Shown here one piece after another: positions 33,785 to 44,844 of a stretch of 64,000 bases of DNA. Position 1 is the stretch's first letter. Each line of letters starts with the position of its first letter. Made by a program: the position numbers and the translations under genes. This DNA comes from UBA9620 sp965220695 (GTDB taxonomy: Bacteria > Acidobacteriota > Vicinamibacteria > Vicinamibacterales > UBA8438). Below the pieces are notes generated by a model, which was not told the origin of the DNA, ran no database searches, and saw nothing but the letters and a program-made list of their open reading frames with translations. Location of the stretch: the NCBI GenBank assembly GCA_965220695.1, contig OZ244838.1, positions 3,348,001-3,412,000 of the forward strand, read 5' to 3'.

Positions 33785-34576
33785 ATGCCCGCGAGGACGG
33801 AAGCTGCGCCACCCGACGGCCCCGTGCGCCCGTCGACCATGCGCCACCCCGATCTGATCTCGCGACTGGCCGGAGTCCTCTTCTCGCCGCGGAGCATGTT
33901 TCGCGCCATCATGAACCGGCCCCGCTGGCTGGGAGCCCTTGTGGTCGTCGTGCTCGCATCCGGAGGGGCGAACGCATGGCTCATCAGCACCGACGTGGGC
34001 CGGCAGGCGATGCTGGAACTGCAGATCAACCAGGTGGAAACGTTTGGCGTCTCCGACGAGATGTACGAGGGGATGGTCCGCCAGAGCCGCAGGTCGATCG
34101 ACTTCACGGTCGGCCCGCTGGACGTCAGGATTCCGATCCTGGCCCTGCTCACGCTGGGCGGCCAATTGGTCGCGATTCCGATCACCGTGCTGATTCTCGC
34201 CGGTGTGGTCTGGACGGTCGGCTACGTGGTATTCGGCACGGGGGCGAGTTTCAGGGCCCTGTTCGCGATCGTCGCGCATGTCGGAGCCGTGAATGTCGTG
34301 CAGCAGATGTTCGTGGTGCCACTGAATTACACGCGCGGAGCGATGAGCAATCCGGCGACCATCGCGGCATTCTTTCCCATGCTCGACGAGGGGACCTTCG
34401 CATATCGTACGCTGAGCCTGGTCGACATGTTCGTGGTCTGGCAGCTCTCTATCGTGTCCATCGGAATCGCCGTGCTGTACGGCCGGCGCACCGGTCCGAT
34501 TCTCGCAGGCTTCTACATTCTCTACGCGATCATCGCGGTCGGTGGAGGATTCGCGCTGTCCCGGATGGGAGGATAG
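33785..34576 (+). CDS. YIP1 family membrane protein
   Basis: A 263-residue protein with LISRLAGVLFSPRSMFRAI, the usual start of bacterial YIP1-domain proteins, followed by about five hydrophobic segments (GALVVVVLASGG, ILALLTLGGQLVAIPITVLI, LFAIVAHVGAVNVV, and two more). The function of this family in bacteria is unknown. It lies 4 bases before the efflux adaptor and is probably co-transcribed. ATG 33839 is an alternative start that begins nearer the family core; neither start has a clear ribosome site. Confidence 0.8.
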   Translation: MPARTEAAPPDGPVRPSTMRHPDLISRLAGVLFSPRSMFRAIMNRPRWLGALVVVVLASGGANAWLISTDVGRQAMLELQINQVETFGVSDEMYEGMVRQSRRSIDFTVGPLDVRIPILALLTLGGQLVAIPITVLILAGVVWTVGYVVFGTGASFRALFAIVAHVGAVNVVQQMFVVPLNYTRGAMSNPATIAAFFPMLDEGTFAYRTLSLVDMFVVWQLSIVSIGIAVLYGRRTGPILAGFYILYAIIAVGGGFALSRMGG

Positions 34577-34580
34577 TCGT

Positions 34581-35910
34581 TTGACCGCTCTTCACAAGGG
34601 AATTCTCATCGGCACGATCGTTGTCATCGGTGGCGCGCTGGTGTATTTCAACCTGACATTCGAACGCGCGACCGGTCCTGAAGTGGAGGTCGAGACGGTC
34701 GAGCGTCGCAGCCTGGAAGCGATTGTGTCCGCCTCGGGCACCATCGTGCCGCAACTGACCGTGGACATCAGCGCCAACACCATGGGTCAGATCACCCGGC
34801 TGGCGTTCAACGAGGGCGACCGGGTGGACAGCGGTCAGTTCCTGCTCGAGATCGACCCGGAAACACTGCGGGCCGCCGTAGACCGCGGTGAAGCGGCGTT
34901 GCGCGCGTCGCGCTCGACGCTGCGGCAATTCGAGGTAGTCGTTGAATCGGCGGAAGTCAACCTGCAGGTGGCGCGAGACAGGCTCGAACGGCAGGAAAAC
35001 CTGTGGGGACTCCGTCTCGTGTCCCGGCAAGACTACGAGGCCGCCGTCAGTGAGGTCGCACTGCGCGAGACCGAACTGGCGGCACGTCGCGTGGACGTAA
35101 ACACCCAGGCCGAACGGATCAGCCAGGAAGATGCAAACCTCGACAGCGCGCGTTACGAGCTGACCAAGGTGACCATCACGTCGCCCATCTCCGGTGTCGT
35201 CACCCGGCGCAACATTGAGGAAGGCGAGACCGTTGTGGTCGGCACGATGAACAACCAGGGGACAGTGCTGGCCACCATCGCCGACCTCTCGGTGATCGAG
35301 GCCGAGGTCGAGGTCGACGAAACAGATATTCCCACCGTTCGACTGGGTCAGTTCGCGGACGTCACCATCGACGCGCTGCCCGATTACGTGTTCACAGGCA
35401 TCGTCACCGAAATCGGCAACAGCCCGATCCAGCCCACCTCTTCCGGCGGCAGCGGTACCCAGGCCACCACGTTCAAGGTCGTCGTGACGTTGGACGACGA
35501 AATCCCCGGCGTGCGGCCAGGTTTCACCTGCACCGCCGATATCACCACAGCCGTCCGAGACAACTCGCTCGCGATTCCGATCCAGGCCGCCACGGTGCGA
35601 GAGGTCGTGTTCGACGCCTCAGGTAATGTGATTCGTCAGGAACCGGACGCCAGACGCGGCGGAATGACTCCGGGCGTCTCTGCGGCCGGGCCTTCGGTCG
35701 ATAGGACAGAGGATGGCGAGGGTGTGGAAGTCGAAGGCGTGTTCGTCGCGCGTCAAGGTGAGGCGGTGTTTCTCCCGGTGATCACAGGCATCGCCGGCGA
35801 GCGATATTTCGAGGCGCTGAGCGGTGTGACCGAGGGCGATCTCATTGTTACCGGCCCCTTCAGTGAAGTCCGAAATCTGGAAGACGGTGACGCGATCAGG
35901 GTGGTTGAAG

Positions 35911-35927
<17 letters not shown>
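34581..35927 (+). CDS. Efflux periplasmic adaptor subunit (HlyD/MacA-like)
   Basis: A membrane-fusion protein linking an inner-membrane permease to an outer-membrane channel. TTG 34581 has GGAGG 8 bases upstream (448 residues). A single N-terminal anchor (GILIGTIVVIGGALVYF) is followed by a lipoyl half-motif (ITRLAFNEGDRVDSGQFLLEI), a coiled-coil hairpin around 90-180, the second lipoyl half (ITSPISGVVTRRNIEEGETV) and beta-barrel and membrane-proximal domains. A Gly/Asp-rich insertion of about 40 residues precedes the end. It overlaps the next gene by 17 bases. Confidence 0.9.
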
Positions 35928-37130
<1,203 letters not shown>

Positions 37131-37134
<4 letters not shown>

Positions 37135-38438
37135 TACGGACGCTGATGGCGAACACCCTCCGCGGCGGACTCTTCGGCGAGATCGTCTCGATGGCAGTCG
37201 AGACCCTGCGCCAGCAGAAGGTACGATCGGCGCTCACCATCCTGGGTATCGTCATCGGGATCATGTCGATCGTCGGAAGCACGTCTCTCATCCGGGGGCT
37301 GGACCAGTCACTACGGGATAGCATCCGCGCCATGGGACCGGACACGATCTTCATCACAAAATTCTCAGCCGTCAGCATGGGGTCTGGGCGCGAGCTGACC
37401 GAGCTGCTGCGACGACCCAACCTGACCCCGGGAGATGCGGAGGCGCTGGCCGATCAGACCGAGTCGCTCGACTCGGTCAACATCGTCCTGGGCCAGGGCG
37501 GGAGCCCGACCAGGGAACGGGTCACTTACCAGTCCGAACAATCGAAGCTGCTCAACGTCTTCGGGTCAACCGCGAACTACGCCGAGGTGTTCAACAACGA
37601 AGTGGTCGAGGGTCGGTTCTTCACCTCCGGCGAGACGCAGCGACGCGTGTCGGTCGTCGTGTTGGGCCATGGCCCGGCACAGGCTCTGTTCCCGAATCTC
37701 GACCCGATCGGCAAACGCGTACGCGTCGGCAACGCGCGTTATACCGTCATCGGTGTTCTCGGCGAAACGCCAAGTCCTGGTGGGTTCAACATGGGGCAGG
37801 ACGATTTTGTCGTGATTCCCCACACGACCTATCAGAAACAGTTCGGGATCCGGGCTCAACGAATGTTCGGCGAGGAGATGCGAGCGGTGATGATCGCCGC
37901 GGTCCCCCGCGAGGAGGCCGACCGCGAAGACGCCATCGCCGATATCGAAAGAGTGATGCGCATCAGGCACCGGCTTCGTCTTGACGAACCGAACGATTTT
38001 GAACTCATGACGCAGGATGCCATCCTCGCGCTCTGGGATCAGATCAGCGGCGCCACCTTCCTCTCATTGATCGTCGTGTCGTCTATCGCGCTCCTGGTCG
38101 GCGGCATCGGCGTCATGGCGATCATGACGATCTCGGTCACCGAGCGAACCCGCGAGATCGGCACCCGCCGCGCAATCGGCGCGAAAAAACGGGAGATCCT
38201 CTGGCAGTTCCTGCTCGAGGCCGGATTCCTCACGGCCGTGGGTGGGATCCTGGGTATCTGCCTGGGCGCCGGAATCGGCCTCGGCGTGCACTACGCCACG
38301 GGATTCCCTGTCTCGCTGCCCTGGTGGTCGTTCGCTCTTGGACTGGGGTTTTCGGCAAGCGTGGGTGTCTTGTTCGGTTTGTTCCCCGCGATCAAGGCCT
38401 CCAGCCTCGATCCGATCGAAGCGCTCCGGTACGAGTAG
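37131..38438 (+). CDS. ABC transporter permease, MacB-like (second of two)
   Basis: A 435-residue paralogue of the preceding permease with the same plan: QQKVRSALTILGIVIGIMSI helix, MacB_PCD domain, and an FtsX domain with VTERTREIGTRRAIGAKKRE. TTG 37131 overlaps the previous stop (TTGA); ATG 37146 is an alternative. The pair could form a heterodimer, but no ATPase gene is adjacent in the window. Confidence 0.88.
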
Positions 38439-38590
38439 CAACGGCGGCCTGGCGCCCTTCGCCTCACCGGCACGCCCGGCACAAGAGCCTGCCAGCATAT
38501 TTCGAAGGTTCTTGAGCGGCGCCACGGAGTCGCATACGATCGGGGTTTCGCCCGGTGAGCGGTGCCGATTCAGCAGAGGACAGTCGACCT

Positions 38591-40681
38591 ATGAAAGTGT
38601 ACGACGCAGAACATATCCGTAACGTGGCCCTGGTGGGTCACAGCGGCTCAGGCAAGACTCAATTGGCATCGACGCTGCTGTTCGACACCGGTGCGGTCAA
38701 TCGACTCGGACTCGTGGATGACGGTACCACCGTGACCGACTTCGACGACGAGGAAATCGCACGCAAGCATACGCTGTCCGCCTCCACCGCCTTCACTGAG
38801 TGGAAAAGGACGAAGATCAACCTCATCGACACACCCGGGATGGCGAACTTCTTCAGCGATGCAAAGTCGGCGCTCCGGGTCGCCGACGCCGCCGTGGTGG
38901 TCGTGGACGCGGTAGCCGGCGCGGAAGTGCTCACCGAGAAAGTGTGGACCGCCGCGGCCGACCTCGACCTGCCCTGCGTCGTGGTGCTCAATCGGATCGA
39001 CCGGGAGCGTGCCAGCCTGAGCCGCTCGTTGGCATCACTGCACGCCGCGTTCGGTCGCACGGTCGTACCGATCCAACTCCCGATGGGGGAAGAGAAGGAC
39101 TTTCACGGCGTCGTGGACCTCGTCGCCATGAAAGCCATCACCTTCAGAGACGAAGGCCGCACACCCGCCGTCGGAGACATCCCGGCCGATCTGGCAGATG
39201 ACGTAGACGCTGCACGGGAGGCACTCATCGAGTTGGTGGCAGAAGCCGACGACAACCTCATGGAGCAGTTCTTTGAGGCGGGAACGTTAACACAGGCACA
39301 GATCGAAGCCGGACTCAAGACGGCGACGGCGGATCGTCAGGTGTTTCCACTGGTTTGCACATCGGCCACCGCCAACCTCGGCATCCAGCCATTGCTCGAC
39401 ACCATCCTGACCTACGTGCCCTCGCCGGCCGGGCGCGTACTTCCGGTCGTGAACAGCGACGGCGAGACGACCTCGTACGATCCGGCCGACGCTGGAACGG
39501 CGGTACTGGTCTGGAAGACGGTGGCTGACCCGTTCGCGGGGCGGATCACGATGTTCCGGGTCGCCAGCGGGTCGATGGAATCCGATTCGACGATTCACAA
39601 CGTGAGCGTGGACGTCTCTGAGCGTGTTGGCAGTGTGGCGTTGATGCAAGGCAAGAAGCAGGAGAGCGTGGCTGAAATCAAGACCGGTGACCTCGGCACC
39701 GTGGCCAAGTTGAAAGACACGCGTACCGGACACACGCTGGCCAGCAGAGGCACGGTATGGCAATTCGCGCCGTTCGAGTTCACGGAACCGGTGCTCTCGT
39801 ATGCAATCGAATTGCAGAGTCGCGGCGACGAAGAGAAAATCAGCACCGCGTTGCAACGCCTGCAGGAAGAAGATCCCACGATACGCTATGCGCGGGATCC
39901 GCAAACGTCCCAACTGCTGCTGTCGGGACAAGGTCAGCTCCACATAGAGGTCACGGTCGCCAAGCTGAAACGCCGGTTCGGCGTGACAGCCAACCTGAAG
40001 CTGCCACGGATTCCCTATCGCGAGACGATCAGGGCGGCCACGGAGGCGCACGGACGCCACAAGAAACAAACGGGCGGCCATGGCCAATTCGGCGACTGCA
40101 AGATCAAGGTGGCACCGTTGAACCGGGGGGACGATTTCAAGTTCATCGACGAGATCTTCGGAGGCGCAATTCCGCGCGGCTTCATCCCGGCCGTCGAGAA
40201 GGGCATACAGGAAGCGCGCACCCGCGGCTTTCTTGCAGGGTACCCCATGGTGGATTTCTCGGTCACACTCTACGATGGATCATTCCACGCTGTCGACTCG
40301 AATGAAATGTCGTTCAAGATGGCCGCACGACTGGCCTTTCGCGATGCCATGTCGCGCGCCAAACCGACGTTGCTCGAGCCGGTCATGGACGTGGAAGTGT
40401 TCGCGCCGAGTGATTTCGCCGGCGATCTGATGGGCGACCTCAATGGACGACGCGGACGAATCGTAGGAATGGAAACACGCGGCGCGTCAACGTCCATCAA
40501 GGCGCGGGTGCCGATGTCCGAAATGCTCACGTACGAACAGCAACTCACATCCTCCACCGGCGGGCGCGGTTCCTACCACATGGAGTTTTCGCACTATGAT
40601 GAGGTTCCGGCACACATCCAGGACAAGGTCATCGCCGCCGCGAAGGCTGAAGCTGGAGAGGGCGACCAGGAAGACGGCTAG
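38591..40681 (+). CDS. fusA2: Elongation factor G-like protein (EF-G-2 type)
   Basis: A 696-residue translational GTPase with all five EF-G domains but differing from the fusA product in this window. G1 is GHSGSGKT instead of AHIDAGKT, G3 DTPG is kept, and G4 is NRID instead of NKxD. Domain IV retains HKKQTGGHGQFGD and the FGGAIPRGFIPAVEKG segment. Similar EF-G-2 proteins occur in Thermus and Acidobacteriota; their role is less clear than that of EF-G. ATG 38591 has AGAGG about 10 bases upstream. It is convergent with rplQ. Confidence 0.9.
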   Translation: MKVYDAEHIRNVALVGHSGSGKTQLASTLLFDTGAVNRLGLVDDGTTVTDFDDEEIARKHTLSASTAFTEWKRTKINLIDTPGMANFFSDAKSALRVADAAVVVVDAVAGAEVLTEKVWTAAADLDLPCVVVLNRIDRERASLSRSLASLHAAFGRTVVPIQLPMGEEKDFHGVVDLVAMKAITFRDEGRTPAVGDIPADLADDVDAAREALIELVAEADDNLMEQFFEAGTLTQAQIEAGLKTATADRQVFPLVCTSATANLGIQPLLDTILTYVPSPAGRVLPVVNSDGETTSYDPADAGTAVLVWKTVADPFAGRITMFRVASGSMESDSTIHNVSVDVSERVGSVALMQGKKQESVAEIKTGDLGTVAKLKDTRTGHTLASRGTVWQFAPFEFTEPVLSYAIELQSRGDEEKISTALQRLQEEDPTIRYARDPQTSQLLLSGQGQLHIEVTVAKLKRRFGVTANLKLPRIPYRETIRAATEAHGRHKKQTGGHGQFGDCKIKVAPLNRGDDFKFIDEIFGGAIPRGFIPAVEKGIQEARTRGFLAGYPMVDFSVTLYDGSFHAVDSNEMSFKMAARLAFRDAMSRAKPTLLEPVMDVEVFAPSDFAGDLMGDLNGRRGRIVGMETRGASTSIKARVPMSEMLTYEQQLTSSTGGRGSYHMEFSHYDEVPAHIQDKVIAAAKAEAGEGDQEDG

Positions 40682-40697
40682 GGCGGCTACTCGAAGG

Positions 40698-41213
40698 TTA
40701 CTTGGCTTCCTCTCGGTCGCTCTGACTGCCGATCCGCTTGGCTACCGCGCGCAAGCGTCCCCCGACTCCCTTCCGCGTGGCGGCCTCTTCGTCGACCGCA
40801 CTTTCTGAATCATCGGTGCTGCGCTCATATTCGCTACCCACAAACTCGATTTGGGCGATTTCGGCGCTGTCGCTCTGTCGCCGTCCGAGATGCAGCACAC
40901 GAGTGTAGCCGCCGGGTCTCTCCGCAAACCTCGGCGCGATCGTATCGAACAGCTTGCTGGCCACCTTCTTGTCAGCCAGATCACGGGCCACGATCCGGCG
41001 GGCATGGAGCGCGCGAGTCGTATCGGCACCATCCACGAGCCCGCGCTTGGCCACTGTAATCAGCCTCTCGACGAACGGCCGCAGCTCTTTCGCTTTCGCC
41101 AATGTCGTGTCGATCCGCTCGTGACGGAGCAACATCTGTGCCTGGTTCCGAAGCGTGGCAAGACGATGTTCAGTCACCCGACCGAGTTTTCGGTGCGCGA
41201 TTCGATGACGCAT
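40698..41213 (-). CDS. rplQ: 50S ribosomal protein bL17
   Basis: The last gene of the alpha cluster. The first 120 residues are the usual bL17 (RHRIAHRKLGRVTEHRLATL, YTRVLHLGRRQSDSAEIAQI). A tail of about 50 charged residues (171 in total) exceeds the common length. It begins about 48 bases after rpoA. Only 16 bases separate its stop from that of the convergent EF-G-2 gene, with no terminator hairpin seen. Confidence 0.95.
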   Translation of the reverse strand: MRHRIAHRKLGRVTEHRLATLRNQAQMLLRHERIDTTLAKAKELRPFVERLITVAKRGLVDGADTTRALHARRIVARDLADKKVASKLFDTIAPRFAERPGGYTRVLHLGRRQSDSAEIAQIEFVGSEYERSTDDSESAVDEEAATRKGVGGRLRAVAKRIGSQSDREEAK

Positions 41214-41261
41214 AGCTTCGCTATCCTCTGGTCCCCGGTCGCGGGGACGCGTTGTTTCCCG

Positions 41262-42248
41262 CTACGCCTCGGCGTCAGCGGCGGCCGGCTGATCGATCCG
41301 CATCCCTAGACCGAGTCCCATGCTCTGCAGGATCTTCTTGATCTCGTTGAGCGACTTGCGACCGAAATTCTTCGTGCGCAGCATCTCGGGTTCGGTCTTC
41401 TGCACCAATTCCCGAATCGTACGGATGTCAGCGTTCTTCAGGCAGTTGTACGACCGTACCGAGAGCTCGAGTTCTTCGACGCTCTTGTCAAGATGCTCGT
41501 TCGCTTCAGGATGCAGCGGACCGGGGTCCGGCTCACCAGGGAGGTCCGCCGTATCCTCGAGGTTGATGAAGATACTCAGATGGTCACGCACAAGCTTCGC
41601 GCCCAGCGACACCGCGTCACGGGCAGTCACAGACCCATCGGTCCAGACATCCACGGTGAGTTTGTCGTAGTCGGTCGTTTGTCCGAGTCTGGCCGCTTCG
41701 ACCAGATAATTGACTTTCCTGACCGGTGAATGCACCGAGTCGACCGGAATCCACCCGATTCCAAGGTCTTCGTCGAAGTTCTTATCGGCCGCCACATAGC
41801 CGCGACCCTGCTTCACCCGCGCCTCCATGTGCAGGGAGCCGCCTTCGGCCACCGTCGCGATGTGCAGATCGGGCTCGAGGATCTCGACATCGCCATCGGC
41901 ATCGAGTGCGCCCGCCTTGACCTCGCCCGCCTTGTCGGCCCGCAAGTACAGGGTCTTGGTCTGATCGGAGTGGAGTTTGATCGGAATCCGCTTCAGATTC
42001 AGGATGATGTCTGTCGCGTCCTCCACGACACCAGGAATTGGCGAGAACTCGTGAAGCACGTGGTCGATCTTCACGCTTGTGACTGCTGCCCCTTCTATGG
42101 CCGACAGCAGGACGCGCCGCAACGCGTTCCCGATTGTCGTCCCAAAACCGCGCTCGAACGGCTGGGCATAGAACCGGCCAAATCGATCAGTCAGCGTCTC
42201 GGCGTCAAACTCCAGACGCTTCGGTCGCTGGAAGCCTTTCCACAACAT
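41262..42248 (-). CDS. rpoA: DNA-directed RNA polymerase subunit alpha
   Basis: 328 residues. The N-terminal assembly domain shows RFYAQPFERGFGTTIGNALR and RVLLSAIEGAAV; the C-terminal domain that contacts promoters and activators shows LELSVRSYNCLKNADI and TKNFGRKSLNEIKKIL. It sits between rpsD and rplQ as in most bacteria. Confidence 0.97.
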   Translation of the reverse strand: MLWKGFQRPKRLEFDAETLTDRFGRFYAQPFERGFGTTIGNALRRVLLSAIEGAAVTSVKIDHVLHEFSPIPGVVEDATDIILNLKRIPIKLHSDQTKTLYLRADKAGEVKAGALDADGDVEILEPDLHIATVAEGGSLHMEARVKQGRGYVAADKNFDEDLGIGWIPVDSVHSPVRKVNYLVEAARLGQTTDYDKLTVDVWTDGSVTARDAVSLGAKLVRDHLSIFINLEDTADLPGEPDPGPLHPEANEHLDKSVEELELSVRSYNCLKNADIRTIRELVQKTEPEMLRTKNFGRKSLNEIKKILQSMGLGLGMRIDQPAAADAEA

Positions 42249-42328
42249 CGAATCAATCCTTTCTGTATCCGGAACCAGTCTGGTCTGTCATCCAGAACGG
42301 CGTACGTTTCGCCCGTCTCCGTCGACAC

Positions 42329-42961
42329 CTATTTCGAATACAGCTCGACGATCAGTTGCTCCTGCACTGGCAGGTTGATCTGATCGCGGGTCGGCAGCGA
42401 GGCCACCCGACCCGTCAACGTGCTGGCATCGAACTCCAGCCAGTCGGGAATACCCCGGCCTTTTACCTCTTCCATCGCGTAGAGAATCGATGCCTTCCTG
42501 GCGCTGCGCTCGCGCACGGTAATCGCGTCTCCCGCCTTGAGCGAGAAGGACGGAATGTCAGCGCGTTGGCCGTTGACGCGCAGATGCCCGTGGCGTACGA
42601 GCTGCCGCGCCTGCGGCCTGGACGTCGCCAACCCGAGGCGATAGACCACGTTGTCGAGCCGACGTTCCAACAACTGCAGCAGTGTCTCGCCGGTGATACC
42701 TCGCTGGCGCTCGGCCTCCGCAAAATACCGGCGGAACTGGCTCTCGAGCACCCCGTAGGTTCGCTTGACCTTCTGCTTTTCGCGAAGTTGCGACCCGTAG
42801 CCGACGACCTTGTTGGGCCGGCGCCGACGGCCTTGTTGACCGGGAGGGACATTGCGCTTTTCGATGGCGCACTTCTCCGCGTAACAGCGTTCGCCCTTGA
42901 GGAACAGCTTCATGCCCTCTCGCCGGCAAAGCCGGCACACTGGCCCTGCGTATCGTGCCAT
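42329..42961 (-). CDS. rpsD: 30S ribosomal protein uS4
   Basis: 210 residues from ATG 42961, with AGGAG upstream. The N-terminus keeps the zinc cysteines (CRLCRREG ... CYAEKC), the C+ form of uS4. The S4 RNA-binding domain (RLDNVVYRLGLATSRPQARQ) is in the second half. It nucleates 30S assembly and often represses its own operon. Confidence 0.97.
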   Translation of the reverse strand: MARYAGPVCRLCRREGMKLFLKGERCYAEKCAIEKRNVPPGQQGRRRRPNKVVGYGSQLREKQKVKRTYGVLESQFRRYFAEAERQRGITGETLLQLLERRLDNVVYRLGLATSRPQARQLVRHGHLRVNGQRADIPSFSLKAGDAITVRERSARKASILYAMEEVKGRGIPDWLEFDASTLTGRVASLPTRDQINLPVQEQLIVELYSK

Positions 42962-42984
42962 GCTGATCGTTCTCCTCGTCGGTC

Positions 42985-43431
42985 CTAGACTCGACGTCGT
43001 TTCGGCGGACGACAACCGTTGTGCGGAATGGGTGTCACATCACGAATCGACTTCACGGCGAGGCCGACCGACGTCTGGAGAGCGCGAATGGCAGATTCTC
43101 GACCGCCGCCTGGGCCCTTCACGCGGACATCCACCGTTCGCATCCCAACGGCCTTGGCACCATGCCCGGCGCGGACCGCAGCCTGTGTCGCCGCGAACGG
43201 CGTCCCCTTACGGGAACCGCGGAAACCGATGGCTCCAGCGCTCGACCACGCCACCACGTTGCCTTCGGTATCGGCAATCGTGACGATCGTGTTGTTGAAT
43301 GACGCCTGGATGTGCACGATGCCATGGTGAACGACGCGCTTCTCCCGCTTTTTCTTGAACGTCTTCTTCCGCTTGGCCGGCCGCTTGCTCGGTGCCGGCA
43401 CCGACGCGTCAACCGTCTCCAGCTTTGCCAT
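42985..43431 (-). CDS. rpsK: 30S ribosomal protein uS11
   Basis: 148 residues with IVHIQASFNNTIVTIADTEG, the GFRGSRKGTPFAATQAA core and a basic end HNGCRPPKRRRV. The Lys-rich N-terminal 30 residues are longer than in E. coli. It forms the platform of the 30S subunit. Confidence 0.97.
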   Translation of the reverse strand: MAKLETVDASVPAPSKRPAKRKKTFKKKREKRVVHHGIVHIQASFNNTIVTIADTEGNVVAWSSAGAIGFRGSRKGTPFAATQAAVRAGHGAKAVGMRTVDVRVKGPGGGRESAIRALQTSVGLAVKSIRDVTPIPHNGCRPPKRRRV

Positions 43432-43482
43432 TCGCCAACAGTCCTTTCTCGACTGTGCCCGCGCAGGGGCTCACCAGCCCCG

Positions 43483-43857
43483 TTAGCTGGTCTTCTTCTT
43501 CGCCACCGTGCCTTTGCGCGGACCCTTGCGCGTACGGGCGTTCGTATGTGTGCGCTGTCCTCGAACCGGAAGATTGCGGCGATGACGCATCCCGCGGAAG
43601 CAGCCAATTTCCATCAACCGCTTGATGTTCATCGTGACCTCCTTCCGGAGATCACCCTCAACACGCCCCTGATCCTCAATGACCCTGGCGATCTTGCGCA
43701 CTTCATCCTCGGAGAGATCCTTGATGCGCACGTTCGGATCGACGCCAGCTTCCTGGAGGATGACCCCGGCACGATGGTCACCGATGCCATAGATGTAGGT
43801 CAGCCCGGTTTCGATCCGTTTTGTCCGGGGAAGGTCGACACCTGCGATTCGAGCCAT
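43483..43857 (-). CDS. rpsM: 30S ribosomal protein uS13
   Basis: 124 residues starting MARIAGVDLPRTKRIETGL, with YIYGIGDHRA (the helix-two-turn-helix part) and the C-terminal basic tail GQRTHTNARTRKGPRKGT. It contacts the P-site tRNA and the A-site finger. Confidence 0.97.
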   Translation of the reverse strand: MARIAGVDLPRTKRIETGLTYIYGIGDHRAGVILQEAGVDPNVRIKDLSEDEVRKIARVIEDQGRVEGDLRKEVTMNIKRLMEIGCFRGMRHRRNLPVRGQRTHTNARTRKGPRKGTVAKKKTS

Positions 43858-43866
43858 AGTTCCGCC

Positions 43867-43980
43867 TCAGCCTTGCCGTTGCTTGTGCTTGGGGTTGGAG
43901 CAGATGATACGCACCACCCCGGATCGCCGTACGACCTTGCACTTGTCACACATCCGTTTGACAGATGTTCGCACTTTCAT
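43867..43980 (-). CDS. rpmJ: 50S ribosomal protein bL36
   Basis: A 37-residue protein beginning MKVRTSVKRMCDKCKVV, with the zinc set Cys-x2-Cys, Cys (IICSN) and His (PKHKQ), the zinc-binding form of bL36. It is only 9 bases upstream of rpsM. infA, usually between map and rpmJ, is not present in the 39-base gap. Confidence 0.95.
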   Translation of the reverse strand: MKVRTSVKRMCDKCKVVRRSGVVRIICSNPKHKQRQG

Positions 43981-44019
43981 TGCGTACTCCCACGCCGGTC
44001 AGTCGACCCGCTCGCCCGG

Positions 44020-44844
44020 CTATCCACGCGGCGCAACGGCCGATTCGTCCACCAGAGCATCCGCCGCCATGCCGGTTTTCGCCGCAACCTCAGTTCCCGC
44101 CATACGTGTCAGTACCTCCGGACCCGCCTCGGTAACCGCCACCGTATGCTCAAAATGGGCCGCGAGGCTGCCGTCTCGCGTGACCGCCGTCCAGCGGTCG
44201 TTCAACACTCGAACCGCGGACCGACCCATGGTCACCATCGGTTCTATGGCGAGCACCATACCAACATCGAGCATCGGCCCGTGACCGGGCTCTCCGTGAT
44301 TTGGAATCTGGGGCTCTTCGTGCAGCGTTGTTCCGATGCCGTGCCCAACGAACTCACGCACGACGGCAAACCCATGCGCTTCGACATGCCGCTGTACGGC
44401 ATGTCCGATATCCGACACGTGACCGCCGACCCGCACCTGCTCGATACCAAGATCGAGCGACTCGCGCGTCACCCGAAGTAGTTCAGCTGTACGTTCCGAA
44501 ATCTGGCCGACCGGTACCGTGATGGCCGAATCACCGTAGAACCCGTTGAGCACGACGCCCATATCGAGCGAGACGATGTCGCCGTCGACCAGAGGCGTCA
44601 TGGACGGGATTCCGTGGACGACCGCTTCGTTCACGGACGCACAGAGAGCCGCCGGGTATCCCTGGTATCCCTTGAACGCCGGGACCGCACCTGACTCGAT
44701 GATCTGCCGCTCCGCCACGGCGTCGAGAGTCTTGGTCGAGATTCCCGGCGCAACGAGTTTGCACAATTCGGCGAGGACGGCAGCGACGAGCGCGTTGGCC
44801 GCGTGCATCCGTTCCAGTTCCTGGGGCGTCTTGCGCGCAATCAT
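44020..44844 (-). CDS. map: Methionine aminopeptidase, type I
   Basis: Removes the initiator methionine from nascent proteins. The 274-residue product carries the metal ligands: Asp in DGDIVSLDMGV, Asp in YGDSAITV, His in VGHGIGTTLHEEP, Glu in AIEPMV and Glu in AHFEHTVAVTE. A C-terminal extension of about 25 residues is unusual but short. ATG overlaps the adk stop (ATGA). Confidence 0.96.
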   Translation of the reverse strand: MIARKTPQELERMHAANALVAAVLAELCKLVAPGISTKTLDAVAERQIIESGAVPAFKGYQGYPAALCASVNEAVVHGIPSMTPLVDGDIVSLDMGVVLNGFYGDSAITVPVGQISERTAELLRVTRESLDLGIEQVRVGGHVSDIGHAVQRHVEAHGFAVVREFVGHGIGTTLHEEPQIPNHGEPGHGPMLDVGMVLAIEPMVTMGRSAVRVLNDRWTAVTRDGSLAAHFEHTVAVTEAGPEVLTRMAGTEVAAKTGMAADALVDESAVAPRG

